A stretch of DNA of 64,000 nucleotides from Campylobacteraceae bacterium (GCA_027024155.1 JALVTE010000121.1:102313-166312), one strand, 5' to 3'. Positions 51,326-62,694 are shown, counted from the stretch's first letter. Numbers and translations: made by a program. Notes: generated from the sequence alone by a model not told the origin.

Positions 51326-52615
51326 GTGAATGTAAATGTTGAGAAAATAGATAATGCTAACTATAAAATTAGTGCATCATTAGAGAATAGTGATATCGAG
51401 AAAAAATTAGATAGATTAGCAAAAGAGGCTAGCAAAAGTGTAAAAGTAGATGGTTTTAGAAAGGGTAAAGTACCTGTTGCTGTTGTTAAAAAGATGTATG
51501 GCGAAAAGCTAGAGCAAGATGCAGAGGGTGAAGCAATTAGAGAAGCTGTAGAAGTAGCTTATAAAGATGCAGGTATAGATGCTAAAGATATAATTGGTAA
51601 CCCAATTTTTGAAAAATTCGAAGAGAATGGCGATAAGAAAGATATGGAAATTGTTGTATCTCTTAAGCCAAAATTTGAGTTAGGCGATTATAGCGATGTT
51701 GCTCCAGAGTTTACAAAACCAGAAGCTAGCGAAGATGAGATTAAAGAAGAGATAGAGAATATAGCTTCAAGATTTACAAAAACAAAAAGCATCAAAGAAG
51801 ATAGAGAGTTAGCAGAGGGCGATGTTGCTGTATTTGACTTTACTGGTAAGCTAGATGGTGAGCCATTTGAGGGTGGAAGTGCAGAGAATTTTGAACTTAA
51901 AATTGGTTCTAAGCAATTTATCGAAGGTTTCGAAGAGCAATTAATTGGTATGAAAAAAGGTGAAGAGAGAACTATTAAAGTTACTTTCCCAGAGGATTAC
52001 CAAGCAGCAAATTTAGCAGGTAAAGAGACTGAATTTGATATTAAACTACACGATATTAAAGAAGAAGTTGCACCAGAAATTGATGATGCATTAGCTAAAA
52101 AAGCACTTGGTAAAGATGATGCAACTTTAGATGAGTTAAAAGAGCACGCTAAAAAAATTATTGTAGATAATAAAGTTAGAAAAATTTACGAAGATGAACT
52201 TAAGCCAAAAATTTTAGAAAATTTAATTGCTAAATATGACTTTGATTTGCCAAGAAATATTGTAGAGCAAGAGATAGATAACTTAACTAACCAAAAAGCT
52301 CAAACTCTAAGCAAAGAGGAGTTAGAAGAGGTTAAAAACTCTAAAGAGAAGTTAGATGAGTTAAGAGAGAGTGTAAGAGAAGATGCAGAAAAAAGTGTAA
52401 AAGCTACATTTATTGTTGATGAGTTAGCTAAAGCTGAAAATATAGAAGTTACTGATGGAGAAATCAACGAAATTCTTTATTACGAAGCATTAATGAGTGG
52501 GCAAGACCCTCAAAAACTTATGGAATATTATGTAGCAAATAATCTTTTACCTGTTGTTAAAATGGGAATGATGGAAGATAAATTATTTGCTAAACTTCTT
52601 AAATTAGAAGACTAA
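51326..52615 (+). CDS. tig: Trigger factor
   Basis: GFRKGKVP ribosome-binding signature and PPIase domain; start codon GTG. Confidence 0.95.
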   Translation: MNVNVEKIDNANYKISASLENSDIEKKLDRLAKEASKSVKVDGFRKGKVPVAVVKKMYGEKLEQDAEGEAIREAVEVAYKDAGIDAKDIIGNPIFEKFEENGDKKDMEIVVSLKPKFELGDYSDVAPEFTKPEASEDEIKEEIENIASRFTKTKSIKEDRELAEGDVAVFDFTGKLDGEPFEGGSAENFELKIGSKQFIEGFEEQLIGMKKGEERTIKVTFPEDYQAANLAGKETEFDIKLHDIKEEVAPEIDDALAKKALGKDDATLDELKEHAKKIIVDNKVRKIYEDELKPKILENLIAKYDFDLPRNIVEQEIDNLTNQKAQTLSKEELEEVKNSKEKLDELRESVREDAEKSVKATFIVDELAKAENIEVTDGEINEILYYEALMSGQDPQKLMEYYVANNLLPVVKMGMMEDKLFAKLLKLED

Positions 52616-52623
52616 TTCACTCA

Positions 52624-52641
52624 AGGTGCCATATGGCACCT
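52624..52641. terminator. Perfect 18-bp palindrome after tig, likely terminator hairpin
   Basis: AGGTGCCATATGGCACCT; lacks a strong T-run. Confidence 0.45.
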
Positions 52642-52734
52642 ATACCAAACTCACACTCACACACCCACCTCATACTAACTTAAAATAATATTTTTTTAGC
52701 TATAATAGCTTTAAAAAAATAAGGATAATTTAAA

Positions 52735-53319
52735 ATGAGTTATATTCCATATGTAGTAGAGCAGACAGGTCGTGGAGAGAGAAGTTATGATATATATTCA
52801 AGGCTACTAAAAGATAGAATTATTATGCTAAGTGGTGAAATTAACGATGCTGTAGCTTCTACAATCGTGGCACAACTTCTATTTTTAGAGGCACAAGACC
52901 CAGATAAAGATATATACTTTTATATTAACTCTCCTGGTGGAGTAATTACAAGTGGTTACAGCATTTATGACACAATGAATTACATAAAGCCAGATGTTCA
53001 TACAATCTGTATTGGGCAAGCAGCATCTATGGGTGCATTTTTGCTAAGTAGTGGAGCGAAGGGTAAACGATATGCACTTCCAAATGCTAGAATTATGATT
53101 CATCAGCCTTTAGGTGGAGCACAAGGGCAAGCTACAGATATTGCTATTCAAGCTGAAGAGATTCTTAGAATGAAAGAACAACTAAATAAGATAATGGCTA
53201 AGAATTGTGGAAAAACAGCTAAGCAGATAGAGAAAGATACAGAGAGAGATAACTTTATGAGTGCTAAAGAGGCAGTTGAATATGGTTTAATCGACGAGGT
53301 TATTGAAAAAAGTAAATAG
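52735..53319 (+). CDS. clpP: ATP-dependent Clp protease proteolytic subunit
   Basis: [49 protein letters not shown]. Confidence 0.98.
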   Translation: MSYIPYVVEQTGRGERSYDIYSRLLKDRIIMLSGEINDAVASTIVAQLLFLEAQDPDKDIYFYINSPGGVITSGYSIYDTMNYIKPDVHTICIGQAASMGAFLLSSGAKGKRYALPNARIMIHQPLGGAQGQATDIAIQAEEILRMKEQLNKIMAKNCGKTAKQIEKDTERDNFMSAKEAVEYGLIDEVIEKSK

Positions 53320-53329
53320 GTTAGAGAAG

Positions 53330-53857
53330 ATGATTAGAGAAATAGTTATATATCCAGATAAAATTTTAAAGCAAAAATCAGAACCAGTAACTGAATTTAA
53401 TGAAGAGTTACATACACTATTAGATGATATGTACGAAACTATGGTTGCAAAAAATGGGGTAGGGTTAGCTGCAATACAAGTTGCTGTACCTCAAAGAGTA
53501 TTAATTATTAATATACCAATAGAAGAGCAAGATGGGGCGCAACCAAAAGAGAATACATTAGAGATTATAAACCCTGTTTTTTTAGATAAAAGCGGAAAAA
53601 GAAAATTTCAGGAAGGGTGCTTATCTGTTCCTGGATTTTTTGAAGATGTAGAACGGGCGAATTATGTAAAGTTGCAGTATCAAGATAGATATGGTAATGA
53701 ACATATTATAGAAGATGATGATTTCTTAGCAATAGCCATTCAACACGAGTGTGAACACTTAGAGGGGCACTTATTTATAGAAAAATTATCTATTTTAAAG
53801 CGTAAAAAGTTTGAAAAAGAGTGGAAGAAAAAGAGGTTAAAAAGTATTAAAAAATAA
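53330..53857 (+). CDS. def: Peptide deformylase
   Basis: GVGLAAIQV, EGCLSVPG, HECEHLEGHLF. Confidence 0.97.
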   Translation: MIREIVIYPDKILKQKSEPVTEFNEELHTLLDDMYETMVAKNGVGLAAIQVAVPQRVLIINIPIEEQDGAQPKENTLEIINPVFLDKSGKRKFQEGCLSVPGFFEDVERANYVKLQYQDRYGNEHIIEDDDFLAIAIQHECEHLEGHLFIEKLSILKRKKFEKEWKKKRLKSIKK

Positions 53858-53938
53858 ATTTATATTTTTACATCTTGTATTAGTACCATTTTTTGGGTAT
53901 AATTGTATAATAATTTATAAATTACAAGGTAAAATATT

Positions 53939-55507
53939 ATGTACATAGATTTTAGAGACCCAGAAAAAAATAGTTATAGTTCAAATTCTAAGAGAGTAGA
54001 AATTTCTAATTCAGAGCCAGTTAAAACGAGAGGTTTTGATAAATTTAGAAGAAAAAAACGAGAGAAAGATACTAAAGAAGATAAACCTATAATTAAAGAA
54101 GTATCTTCTCCTCCAGAGAGTATTAAAACAGAGAAAAGCAATCTTAAAAATAGTGAAAATAGTAGTTTAGATATTCTTCAAAAAATAAATCAAGTTATTG
54201 CAGAGCAAAATGGGACTTCTATAAATACTCAAGAGAGTAGAATTAATACAACGCATACAAAGCAAGAAGAGTCGGCAAATTTAAGTCTAAAAGTAGACTC
54301 TAAAGAAGATAGAATAATTTCAGACAATAGTACAGATGCTAATTATACTCCACCTTCTGTTCCAAAAATTGGTAGAGGTGGTTTTCAAGCTTTTGAATTT
54401 AGAGGTAATGCAAAAGAGTATTTTAAAATTTGGATAGTAAATGTTGCTTTAAGTATTTTAACATTAGGTATATATTCAGCTTGGGCGAAAGTTAGAACAA
54501 ACCGTTATTTATATGGAAATACATATTTAAATAATTCAAATTTTGAATACAATGCAGACCCTAAAAGAATACTTATAGGTAGAGTGATAATTGTACTATT
54601 TTATGCCTTATTTTTAATATTTGGAAAATACTTAAATATGCATATGGTTGCTATTGGTATACTTATTGGCTTTTTATTGCTGCTACCTTGGTTAATTCGT
54701 CAAGCAATTAGTTTTAAGTTAAAGAGTGCGAGTTATCGAAATATTCCATTTAAATTTCATGCAAAAGTAAGAAGTTTCTACTTGATAGCAGGATTAGCTA
54801 TATTTGCAGTTATCGTTATAATAGTTGCAGTAGTGCTTCTTGGTCAGATAAATCCTATATTTGCTGGAATTGCAGGAATTATTGGCTATTTTTTAATCTC
54901 TTATTTAGTTGCACCTAGAGTTTATAGAAGATATAAGTCTGTAGTTATAAATAATTCAACATATGGAAATGCCAATTTCTTCTTTACTGCAACAAGAGGC
55001 GATGCTATAAAAATGTTTTTTAAAATAAGTTTTTTAACTTTTATTGCAGGAGTAATTTTCTTTGCTTTAGTAGGAGCTGCTATAGGTATGGGAGGTCCAC
55101 TTCTACATTATATACCAGCTAGTATTACACAGCATCCTCTCTTTAAATATGTGACAATGGGCTTTAGTATGATGCTTTACCTTGTATTTACAGGATTATA
55201 CAAAGGAATTACCGATGGCTATTTATCTAATTTTACAAGAGAACATACAACATTAGAAACTGCTGCATTTAAGAGTAGAATAAAGCCTTTGAAGTTGGGT
55301 TTTATTAGTGCAACAAATATGCTTATGTTACTTTTTTCTATAGGCTTACTGTATCCATATACAAAACTTAGATACTTAAGATACAAGATAGAAAATACAT
55401 ACTTTGAAGGTAGTAATTATGATAATATTGCTTCACAAGGGTATGAAGATACAAATGCAATAGGCGAAGAGGCGATGGACTTTTTTGATATTGATATAGG
55501 TATCTAG
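53939..55507 (+). CDS. DUF898 (YjgN-like) multi-TM protein with disordered N-terminal extension
   Basis: FEFRGNAKEYFKIWIVNVALSILTLGIYSAWAKVRTNRYLYGNT, repeated YjgN motifs. Confidence 0.85.
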   Translation: MYIDFRDPEKNSYSSNSKRVEISNSEPVKTRGFDKFRRKKREKDTKEDKPIIKEVSSPPESIKTEKSNLKNSENSSLDILQKINQVIAEQNGTSINTQESRINTTHTKQEESANLSLKVDSKEDRIISDNSTDANYTPPSVPKIGRGGFQAFEFRGNAKEYFKIWIVNVALSILTLGIYSAWAKVRTNRYLYGNTYLNNSNFEYNADPKRILIGRVIIVLFYALFLIFGKYLNMHMVAIGILIGFLLLLPWLIRQAISFKLKSASYRNIPFKFHAKVRSFYLIAGLAIFAVIVIIVAVVLLGQINPIFAGIAGIIGYFLISYLVAPRVYRRYKSVVINNSTYGNANFFFTATRGDAIKMFFKISFLTFIAGVIFFALVGAAIGMGGPLLHYIPASITQHPLFKYVTMGFSMMLYLVFTGLYKGITDGYLSNFTREHTTLETAAFKSRIKPLKLGFISATNMLMLLFSIGLLYPYTKLRYLRYKIENTYFEGSNYDNIASQGYEDTNAIGEEAMDFFDIDIGI

Positions 55508-55515
55508 GAGTAGAA

Positions 55516-56526
55516 GTGAAAATTAGAGCCAAAATGTATGATGGTGTTAGTTCTAAAGAGCACAATGTTGTAATAGAATTTACAGACAATAAGCGTGTAA
55601 TTATAGCATCACATGGTATTGATGTACCTATTGCTAGTGTTAAAATATCATCAAGACTTGGCTCTACACCACGCGTTTTACACTTTCCTAACGGAGAGCG
55701 TTGCAAAAGTGAAGAGAATGATAAAATAGATGAAATATTAGATAAATTAGAGGTTAAACGCTCAAAAATTCATAAGTTAGAGCGTTCTTGGAAATTGGCT
55801 ATATCATCTGTTGTTTTAATTGCAATATTTGTTGGCGTTATGCTTACAGCGGGTGCTGATTACTCTGCTAATTTATTGGCAAATGTTTTACCAAAAGAGA
55901 CACTTGATAGTGCTAGTCATGAAGGTTTGAAGCAGCTAGATAAACACTATTTGCACAAAAGTAATTTAAGCAAAGCAAAAAAGCAAAAAATTCTGGCAAT
56001 GTTTAAAAAGCTTACAAATGGAGATAAAAGATACAAGTTGCATTTTCGTTCATCTCCAAAGATTGGAGCAAATGCTTTTGCCTTGCCGAGTGGTGATATA
56101 GTTCTTTTAGATGAATTGGTAATGTTAGATAAAGATAGAGAACTTCGTGGTGTTTTAGGAGTGCTCGCCCATGAAAAAGGGCATGTAGTTTATAAGCATG
56201 CCTTAAAAGGAATGATAAAAGGTGCAATAGCTTCTACTATTATTGGTTATGCAACAGGAGATTTATCTTTTATTGTAACAACACTGCCAACAATTTTAGT
56301 AACTAGCAGTTATAGTCGAGAGTTCGAAAGCCAAGCAGACCATTATGCTAAGTCAGAGTTAAAAAGAATGGGAGTATCTTCTAAGCCATTAGCTTTACTA
56401 TTTATAAGATTAGAAGAGCTTGAAAAGAAAAAACACAAAGATAGCAACTCTACAGATTCATTTGATTGGATCTCTAGCCATCCAGCTACAAAAGATAGAA
56501 TTAAATACTTTATGACAGATGATTAG
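55516..56526 (+). CDS. M48-family metalloprotease
   Basis: FALPSGDIVLLDELV, HEKGHVV (HExxH), SREFESQADHYA, SSHPATKDRI. Confidence 0.9.
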   Translation: MKIRAKMYDGVSSKEHNVVIEFTDNKRVIIASHGIDVPIASVKISSRLGSTPRVLHFPNGERCKSEENDKIDEILDKLEVKRSKIHKLERSWKLAISSVVLIAIFVGVMLTAGADYSANLLANVLPKETLDSASHEGLKQLDKHYLHKSNLSKAKKQKILAMFKKLTNGDKRYKLHFRSSPKIGANAFALPSGDIVLLDELVMLDKDRELRGVLGVLAHEKGHVVYKHALKGMIKGAIASTIIGYATGDLSFIVTTLPTILVTSSYSREFESQADHYAKSELKRMGVSSKPLALLFIRLEELEKKKHKDSNSTDSFDWISSHPATKDRIKYFMTDD

Positions 56527-56621
56527 ACCCTATATTTATATAAAGAGTTCTACTTCTTGCTTCATATAAACTATCTTTGGCTATAATTAGCTTAAAATTT
56601 TATAATTTGTAAGGAAATATT

Positions 56622-58424
56622 GTGAGTGAAGTAATCGGCTATATTAAAGATGGCGAAATTTTTGATACTCAAAGTGCACAAAGCGGAGATAGTGAAGTAG
56701 TTTTTGATAACTCAAAAGAGGCACTAGAGATAATTCGCCACTCAGCAGCACACCTGATGGCACAAGCTATTAAAGAGCTTTATCCTAATACTCAATTTTT
56801 TGTAGGACCTGTAGTAGAAGAGGGCTTTTATTACGACTTTAGATGCGATGCAAAAATTGGCGAAGAGGATTTGAAAAAAATCGAAAAGAAGATGAAAGAG
56901 TTAGCTAAGAAGAAGTATGAAATCGAAAAGTATACTCTTAGCAAAGAGGAAGCCTTAGCGAAGTTTGCCAATGATGACTTAAAGCAGAGATTAATAAAGC
57001 AAATACCTGGTGAAGAAGTTAGTATCTATAAGCAGGGTGATTTCGAAGACCTTTGCCGTGGACCTCATGTTCCAAGTACAGGCTTTTTATTTAATGTAAA
57101 GCTTACAAAATTAGCGGGTGCTTACCTCGGTGGCGATGAAAATTCTGAAATGCTAACAAGAATTTACGGTATTGCATTTGCTGATAAAGAGAGCTTAAAA
57201 GCTCATATGAAAATGCTTGAAGAGGCTAAAAAGCGTGACCATAGAAAGCTAGGTAATGAGTTAGATTTGTTTATGTTTAGTGAAGAGGCAGGAGCAGGGC
57301 TTCCATTTTGGCTACCAAAGGGTGCTAGACTTAGAGGTCGCTTAGAGCAGATTTTATGGAGAGCCCACAGAGCAAGAGGTTACGAGCCAGTTAGAGGCCC
57401 TGAGATTTTAAAATCACAAATGTGGCAGACAAGCGGACACTACGCATGTTATGGCGAAAATATGTACTTAACTCAAATTGACGGGCAAGAGTATGGACTT
57501 AAGCCTATGAACTGCATCGGGCATATTTTAATGTATAAACATAGCGGAAAGAGTTACCGTGATTTGCCTATTAAATTCTTTGAGTATGGTGTTGTTCATC
57601 GCCACGAAAAGAGTGGGGTACTGCATGGACTATTTAGAGTTAGAGAGTTTACACAAGACGATGCACACATTATCTGTACACCAGAGCAGATTAAAGAGGT
57701 TGTATTAGAGGTAGTGGACTTTATCGAAAAGATTATGAGCAAATTTGGCTTTAAGTATGAGATGGAAATCTCTACAAAACCAGAAAAAGCGATTGGTGAC
57801 GATGCTGTTTGGGATATGGCAACAGATGGTCTTAAAGATGCATTAGACAGCTATGGAATTAGTTACGGAATCGACGAGGGAGGTGGAGCATTCTATGGTC
57901 CTAAAATCGATGTTAAGATTACAGATGCAATCGGCAGAAAGTGGCAGTGTGCAACTATTCAGGTAGACTTTAACTTGCCTGAGCGTTTTGAGATGGAATA
58001 TACAGACGAAAATAACGAAAAGAAGCAACCTGTAATGGTACACCGTGCAATTTTAGGAAGTTTCGAGAGATTTATCGGTATATTAACAGAGCACTATGCG
58101 GGTGAGTTCCCAACATTTATTGCTCCAACACAAGCAATTTTTGTACCTATTGCTGATACACACGTAGAGTACGCTAAAGAGTTGGCTAAAGAGTTTAGTG
58201 CAAATGAGATAGATACAGAAATTTACGATAAAAACGACTCTTTAAACAAAAGAATTCGTTTAGCAGAGAAGCAGAGAGTGCCATATGTAGTAATTATTGG
58301 CGATGAAGAGGTAGCAAATAACACAGTTGCCATAAGAGATAGACGAAAAAAAGAGCAATATAATATAAAAGCTAAAGATTTTATGTTACAATTAGTAAAC
58401 GAAATAAAAGAGGGAGAACTTTGA
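56622..58424 (+). CDS. thrS: Threonyl-tRNA synthetase
   Basis: [28 protein letters not shown], class II motifs; start codon GTG. Confidence 0.98.
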   Translation: MSEVIGYIKDGEIFDTQSAQSGDSEVVFDNSKEALEIIRHSAAHLMAQAIKELYPNTQFFVGPVVEEGFYYDFRCDAKIGEEDLKKIEKKMKELAKKKYEIEKYTLSKEEALAKFANDDLKQRLIKQIPGEEVSIYKQGDFEDLCRGPHVPSTGFLFNVKLTKLAGAYLGGDENSEMLTRIYGIAFADKESLKAHMKMLEEAKKRDHRKLGNELDLFMFSEEAGAGLPFWLPKGARLRGRLEQILWRAHRARGYEPVRGPEILKSQMWQTSGHYACYGENMYLTQIDGQEYGLKPMNCIGHILMYKHSGKSYRDLPIKFFEYGVVHRHEKSGVLHGLFRVREFTQDDAHIICTPEQIKEVVLEVVDFIEKIMSKFGFKYEMEISTKPEKAIGDDAVWDMATDGLKDALDSYGISYGIDEGGGAFYGPKIDVKITDAIGRKWQCATIQVDFNLPERFEMEYTDENNEKKQPVMVHRAILGSFERFIGILTEHYAGEFPTFIAPTQAIFVPIADTHVEYAKELAKEFSANEIDTEIYDKNDSLNKRIRLAEKQRVPYVVIIGDEEVANNTVAIRDRRKKEQYNIKAKDFMLQLVNEIKEGEL

Positions 58425-58972
58425 ACAAGCAAGGAAGAGGAAAAAGTAAAAAAGATAGCGTGATTATGAATGAGGCTATCAGAGCAAATGAGTTAAGAGT
58501 AATTAGTGATACAAAAGGTCAATTAGGTATTTTATCTAAAGCCGAAGCACTGCAACTAGCAGAAGAGGAAGGTTCAGATTTGGTGCTAATGTCACCAGAT
58601 GCAAAACCGCCAGTTGCAAAAATTATGGATTATAGTAAATATAAATACCAACAAGAGAAGAAGAAAAAAGAGGCTCGTAAGAATCAAAAGAAGATAGATG
58701 TAAAAGAGGTAAAATTCTCTTGTAAAATTGCTCAAAACGATATAGATTATAAAGTTAAACACGCTAGAGAGTTCTTAGAGAAGGGTAAGCACGTTAAGTT
58801 GCGTGTATTCTTAAGAGGTCGTGAAATGGCAACTCCTCAACTAGGTGTTGAGGTTCTAAATAATATATGGCCACTTCTTGAAGATGTAGCAACATTAGAG
58901 AAACCTCCAGTACAAGAGGGTAGATACATTAGTATGTATGTTGTACCTAAGAATGAGCATAAAAAGAATTAA
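58421..58972 (+). CDS. infC: Translation initiation factor IF-3
   Basis: [41 protein letters not shown] start overlapping thrS stop. Confidence 0.95.
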   Translation: MNKQGRGKSKKDSVIMNEAIRANELRVISDTKGQLGILSKAEALQLAEEEGSDLVLMSPDAKPPVAKIMDYSKYKYQQEKKKKEARKNQKKIDVKEVKFSCKIAQNDIDYKVKHAREFLEKGKHVKLRVFLRGREMATPQLGVEVLNNIWPLLEDVATLEKPPVQEGRYISMYVVPKNEHKKN

Positions 58973-58992
58973 TTTTATATAAACTACTTCAT

Positions 58993-59023
58993 ATAAATAG
59001 CAATAAATTGTATTGCTATTTAT
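58993..59023. terminator. Hairpin terminator after infC
   Basis: 13-bp perfect stem ATAAATAGCAATA-AATTG-TATTGCTATTTAT. Confidence 0.7.
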
Positions 59024-59127
59024 AACTTCTTTTAAACATAGCATAATACTTAAAATATTTTGTTCTATTCATATTCTATTAATAAATTATAGGCATAATA
59101 AATTTCATAAAATAATAAAGGAAAATA

Positions 59128-59499
59128 ATGGCAATAGTAGAATTAACTGCTGAAAATTTTAATGAAGTAGCAGAGAAAAATCCAATCTTAGTAATCGACT
59201 TTTGGGCACCTTGGTGTGGTCCATGTAAACAGTTTGGACCAATTTATGAAGAGGTAGCAGGAGAATATCCAGATATAGCATTTGGTAAAGTAAACACAGA
59301 AGAGCAACAAGATATAGCAGGATACTTTAAAATACAATCTATCCCAACTGTAATGATTATTAGAGAGGGTGTAATAGTATTTGCACAACCTGGAATGCTA
59401 CCTAAAGAGGGTTTAAAAGATGTAATCGAGCAAGTAACAGCTCTGGATATGGACGAAGTTCGTGCAGAAATTGCAAAAGAAAAAGAGGCTAATAAATAA
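59128..59499 (+). CDS. trxA: Thioredoxin
   Basis: FWAPWCGPCKQFGP, IQSIPTVMI. Confidence 0.95.
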   Translation: MAIVELTAENFNEVAEKNPILVIDFWAPWCGPCKQFGPIYEEVAGEYPDIAFGKVNTEEQQDIAGYFKIQSIPTVMIIREGVIVFAQPGMLPKEGLKDVIEQVTALDMDEVRAEIAKEKEANK

Positions 59500-59683
59500 A
59501 ATTTATTAGTGGCTGTATGCATTATATCTACTCTTGTATTATATAATGCATATCTTTTAAAGGTAGTTAATATTCCTCTTTTCTACCTATAAAGTTTAAT
59601 ATTATTACCAATATAAAATTTATTTTTACTTACATTATATGGCTTAACATCAGTTTATAAGTTCTATTTGTTATACTTCTATT

Positions 59684-60313
59684 ATGAAAATTTTACTATT
59701 AGAAGATGATACTATTTTAGCGGAGAGCTTGCAAGAGTTTTTAGAATTAGAGGGTTTTATTGTAGATGTAGCTAATTGTGCTGATGATGCTTATGATTTA
59801 ACTTATAAAAATGCATATGATTTTTATATTTTTGATATTAACTTATCTGGAGATAATGGTTTTGAAGTATTAAAAAATTTAAAAAATGCTAACGATACAA
59901 CACCTACAATCTATATTAGTGCATTAGTTGATATTGATTCTATTACAAAGGGTTTTAATATTGGAGCTTGTGATTATATAAAAAAGCCTTTTGACCCAAT
60001 GGAGTTAGTTGTTAGAATAAAACAACAGTATAAGAAAAATGATTTAATAAAATATAAAGATATAGTTTATAATCCAAATAGTAAAATAGTTACAAAAAAT
60101 GGCGAGGATATTCCTTTAGGTAATATCCAATTTGCAATATTTGATAAACTTATTAGAAATATAAATAGTGTAGTAGATAATGTAGAGTTGCTTGAATTGT
60201 TAGAAACATCTAATGGTAACTCTTTAAGAGTAACAATATCTAAATTAAAAAATAGACTTGATTTAGATATAAAAAATATTAGAGGTAGAGGCTATATTCT
60301 TGAAGAGGTATGA
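59684..60313 (+). CDS. OmpR-family response regulator
   Basis: LLLEDDTILAESL, phospho-Asp FIFDINLSGDNGFEVL, winged-helix C terminus (ISKLKNRLD..IRGRGYIL). Confidence 0.92.
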   Translation: MKILLLEDDTILAESLQEFLELEGFIVDVANCADDAYDLTYKNAYDFYIFDINLSGDNGFEVLKNLKNANDTTPTIYISALVDIDSITKGFNIGACDYIKKPFDPMELVVRIKQQYKKNDLIKYKDIVYNPNSKIVTKNGEDIPLGNIQFAIFDKLIRNINSVVDNVELLELLETSNGNSLRVTISKLKNRLDLDIKNIRGRGYILEEV

Positions 60314-61340
60314 GAGAGAAGCATTAATTAAAAATTTTCTTATATTTTTTTCTGTAGAATTATTTCTATTAAGCTTGCTTTACATAAAAGAGTATAGTCA
60401 AGAGATTCATAGTAATTTAGATAATATAAAAAACGAAATGAAGTTATGTAGTTTTGACTTAAATTGTCCTAAGTTTAATTTAGATTTTGTACCTAAAAAA
60501 AGTGGCATAAAGACTTATTATTTATATAAAGATAATAATTTAACTACATATTATCATGTACCAACAGTAAAAAGTTATCTTCTTAAAATAACTCTAAATA
60601 GAGATAAGTATTATGATATAAAATCTAAAATAAAGATTAAATTGTTTGAAAGATTTACAATATATACATTGTTAATGGCACTTTTGTCTTTTATATTTTC
60701 TCTTTACTCTCTATATCCACTTAAACGAGCATTGAAATTAAATGATGAATTTATAAAAGATATTTTACATGATATAAATACACCGATAAGTTCTATAGTT
60801 ATAAATTTTAAATTATTAAAAAAAGAGTTTGGACAAAATCGTAAAATAGATAGAGTGGAATCTAGTATAGATACAATAGTATATTTACAAAAGAATCTTC
60901 GAACATTTTTAGATAATTCAAAACTTCAGAAAGAGGAGCTTTGCATAAGAGATATTTTACTTGATAGAGTTGAACACTTTAAACATATTTATCCTAATTT
61001 AAATTTTTATATTGAATTAGAAGAGTGTAGTGTATTAACAAATAAAGAGGCATTTGTAAGAATAATAGATAATTTATTAAGTAATGCATCTAAATATAAT
61101 AAAGAGAATGGTAGAGTAGAAGTAGTTTTGAAAAATTGTACTATTAATATTAAAGATAGTGGTATAGGTATAGAGAATGTTAAAAATATCTTTAAAAGAT
61201 ATTACACAGAGAGTGAAAGAGGTATTGGTATAGGTATGCATATTGTGAAAAAACTTTGTGATGCTTTGGGAATAAAAATATCTATAAAGAGTAAGTTAAA
61301 TATAGGAACTAATGTTACACTTAAATTAAGTAATGTTTAG
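60300..61340 (+). CDS. Membrane sensor histidine kinase
   Basis: Two TMs, H-box HDINTPISS, N-box DNLLSNASKYN, G-box DSGIGIENV..GIGIGMHIVKKLC; overlaps the regulator. Confidence 0.92.
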   Translation: MKRYEREALIKNFLIFFSVELFLLSLLYIKEYSQEIHSNLDNIKNEMKLCSFDLNCPKFNLDFVPKKSGIKTYYLYKDNNLTTYYHVPTVKSYLLKITLNRDKYYDIKSKIKIKLFERFTIYTLLMALLSFIFSLYSLYPLKRALKLNDEFIKDILHDINTPISSIVINFKLLKKEFGQNRKIDRVESSIDTIVYLQKNLRTFLDNSKLQKEELCIRDILLDRVEHFKHIYPNLNFYIELEECSVLTNKEAFVRIIDNLLSNASKYNKENGRVEVVLKNCTINIKDSGIGIENVKNIFKRYYTESERGIGIGMHIVKKLCDALGIKISIKSKLNIGTNVTLKLSNV

Positions 61341-61364
61341 GTAATGCTTTTGTGGTATAATTTT
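61331..61364 (+). promoter_or_regulatory. Candidate promoter/operator, copy A
   Basis: TAATGTTTAGGTAATGCTTTTGTGGTATAATTTT; 29/34 identical to 62631-62664. Confidence 0.6.
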
Positions 61365-61416
61365 ATTAGATTTCTTGCAAGAGTCTATTCCTTATTCAGT
61401 TAATAAAGAGAGATTT

Positions 61417-61851
61417 ATGATAAAAAGAGTAATATTAATTTTAACAATATTTATATCTTTTGTAATGGCAGATAATTCGTTAGAACTTAAAATTGCACAA
61501 TTACAGACAGCTCCAAAAGATAAAAAATATATTATAATGAACCAAATAAAGCGCGAGCTTGCTAATATGAATGTAGAACAGAGAAGTAGAGCATTAAATC
61601 AGCTAAAAGCTACTATCCATACTGCTGAAAATGGTATGCATAAACATAATAACTCTACACATTTAAAAACAAGAGAGCATATTCAAGAGCATTTAAAGCA
61701 TAATGAAACACACCTTTTAAACAAACACCAACATTCAAAATTTGATGAAGTGAAGAAGTCTCAAGAGCATCATCATAAAGATAGTCAAGATAGCCAACAT
61801 TCTCATAATACACACCATACACATCATAAAAAAGGTTCACATGAGAAATAG
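61417..61851 (+). CDS. Exported histidine-rich protein
   Basis: Signal peptide MIKRVILILTIFISFVMA then His-rich C terminus (QEHHHKDSQDSQHSHNTHHTHHKKGSHEK). Confidence 0.8.
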   Translation: MIKRVILILTIFISFVMADNSLELKIAQLQTAPKDKKYIIMNQIKRELANMNVEQRSRALNQLKATIHTAENGMHKHNNSTHLKTREHIQEHLKHNETHLLNKHQHSKFDEVKKSQEHHHKDSQDSQHSHNTHHTHHKKGSHEK

Positions 61852-62602
61852 CACTATCTTAAAGTTATTATTAATGATACTCTTTTGTGTTAATATTGAA
61901 GCAAAAATCTTTTTAGATAACGATTTAGATGGTGTTGCTAACAAAGATGATAAATGTCCAAACTCTAAAATTACTGATATTGTAGATAAATATGGTTGTG
62001 CAGTTAGTAAAGTTGTTTTTAAAGAAGATAAACATTTAGATATTAGTATTGGAATAAGCAGAGACAAAAGTTCTGGAAATTGGCAAAATAGTCAATATTT
62101 ATCGTTAAGTTACTATTATGGTAATTCAAATTTTTCAATAACTGCTTCTAAATATAGTAGTAATAATTCAAATGATTTAACGGTTGCTTACTATTACTAT
62201 ATAAATAATCCTAAATATTGTATTAGTTTGGGTGCTGGAACTTATATACCTTTTGACTCTAATGACAAAAATGACTATTTTTTAAGTGCAAAGTATACAT
62301 ACTATTTTTATAATAGTGTATTGAGCGCAGAATATAAGCATATATTTTCAAGAGATGTTGGTACAAAAGATTCAAATTCTTTAACAGTGGAGTATGGTTA
62401 TTTAATAAATAAAAAACTATTTATTGCTTTATCTTATAGTTTAGAAAATTCAATATATGAAAATAAAAATAATATACAGACTATAGATTTTTATACAAAT
62501 TATCACTTTAATAAAAATTGGTATATTTCGGGAGATTTACAAAAAAATGTAAGTTCATCTTCTGATATATCATATACTGTCTCTTTAGGTTACTATTTCT
62601 AA
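61841..62602 (+). CDS. Outer-membrane beta-barrel-like protein with TSP3-like Ca-binding motif
   Basis: Signal peptide, LDNDLDGVANKDDKCPNSK, then alternating Tyr/Ser/Asn-rich strands ending in aromatic ...SLGYYF. Confidence 0.7.
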   Translation: MRNSTILKLLLMILFCVNIEAKIFLDNDLDGVANKDDKCPNSKITDIVDKYGCAVSKVVFKEDKHLDISIGISRDKSSGNWQNSQYLSLSYYYGNSNFSITASKYSSNNSNDLTVAYYYYINNPKYCISLGAGTYIPFDSNDKNDYFLSAKYTYYFYNSVLSAEYKHIFSRDVGTKDSNSLTVEYGYLINKKLFIALSYSLENSIYENKNNIQTIDFYTNYHFNKNWYISGDLQKNVSSSSDISYTVSLGYYF

Positions 62603-62630
62603 TTTTATTCTTACTTCCATTAATAGGAGG

Positions 62631-62664
62631 TAATGTTCAGGTAATACTTTTTTTGTATAATTAT
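62631..62664 (+). promoter_or_regulatory. Candidate promoter/operator, copy B
   Basis: TAATGTTCAGGTAATACTTTTTTTGTATAATTAT; TATAAT 33 nt upstream of the lipoprotein ATG. Confidence 0.6.
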
Positions 62665-62694
62665 CCTATAATAAAATTTTAGGAGTATACAGAA

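Noticed and set aside
58421-58972. infC without rpmI/rplT downstream as a rearrangement
   Set aside because: I recall separated infC and rpmI-rplT in Campylobacter, so this is likely lineage-typical
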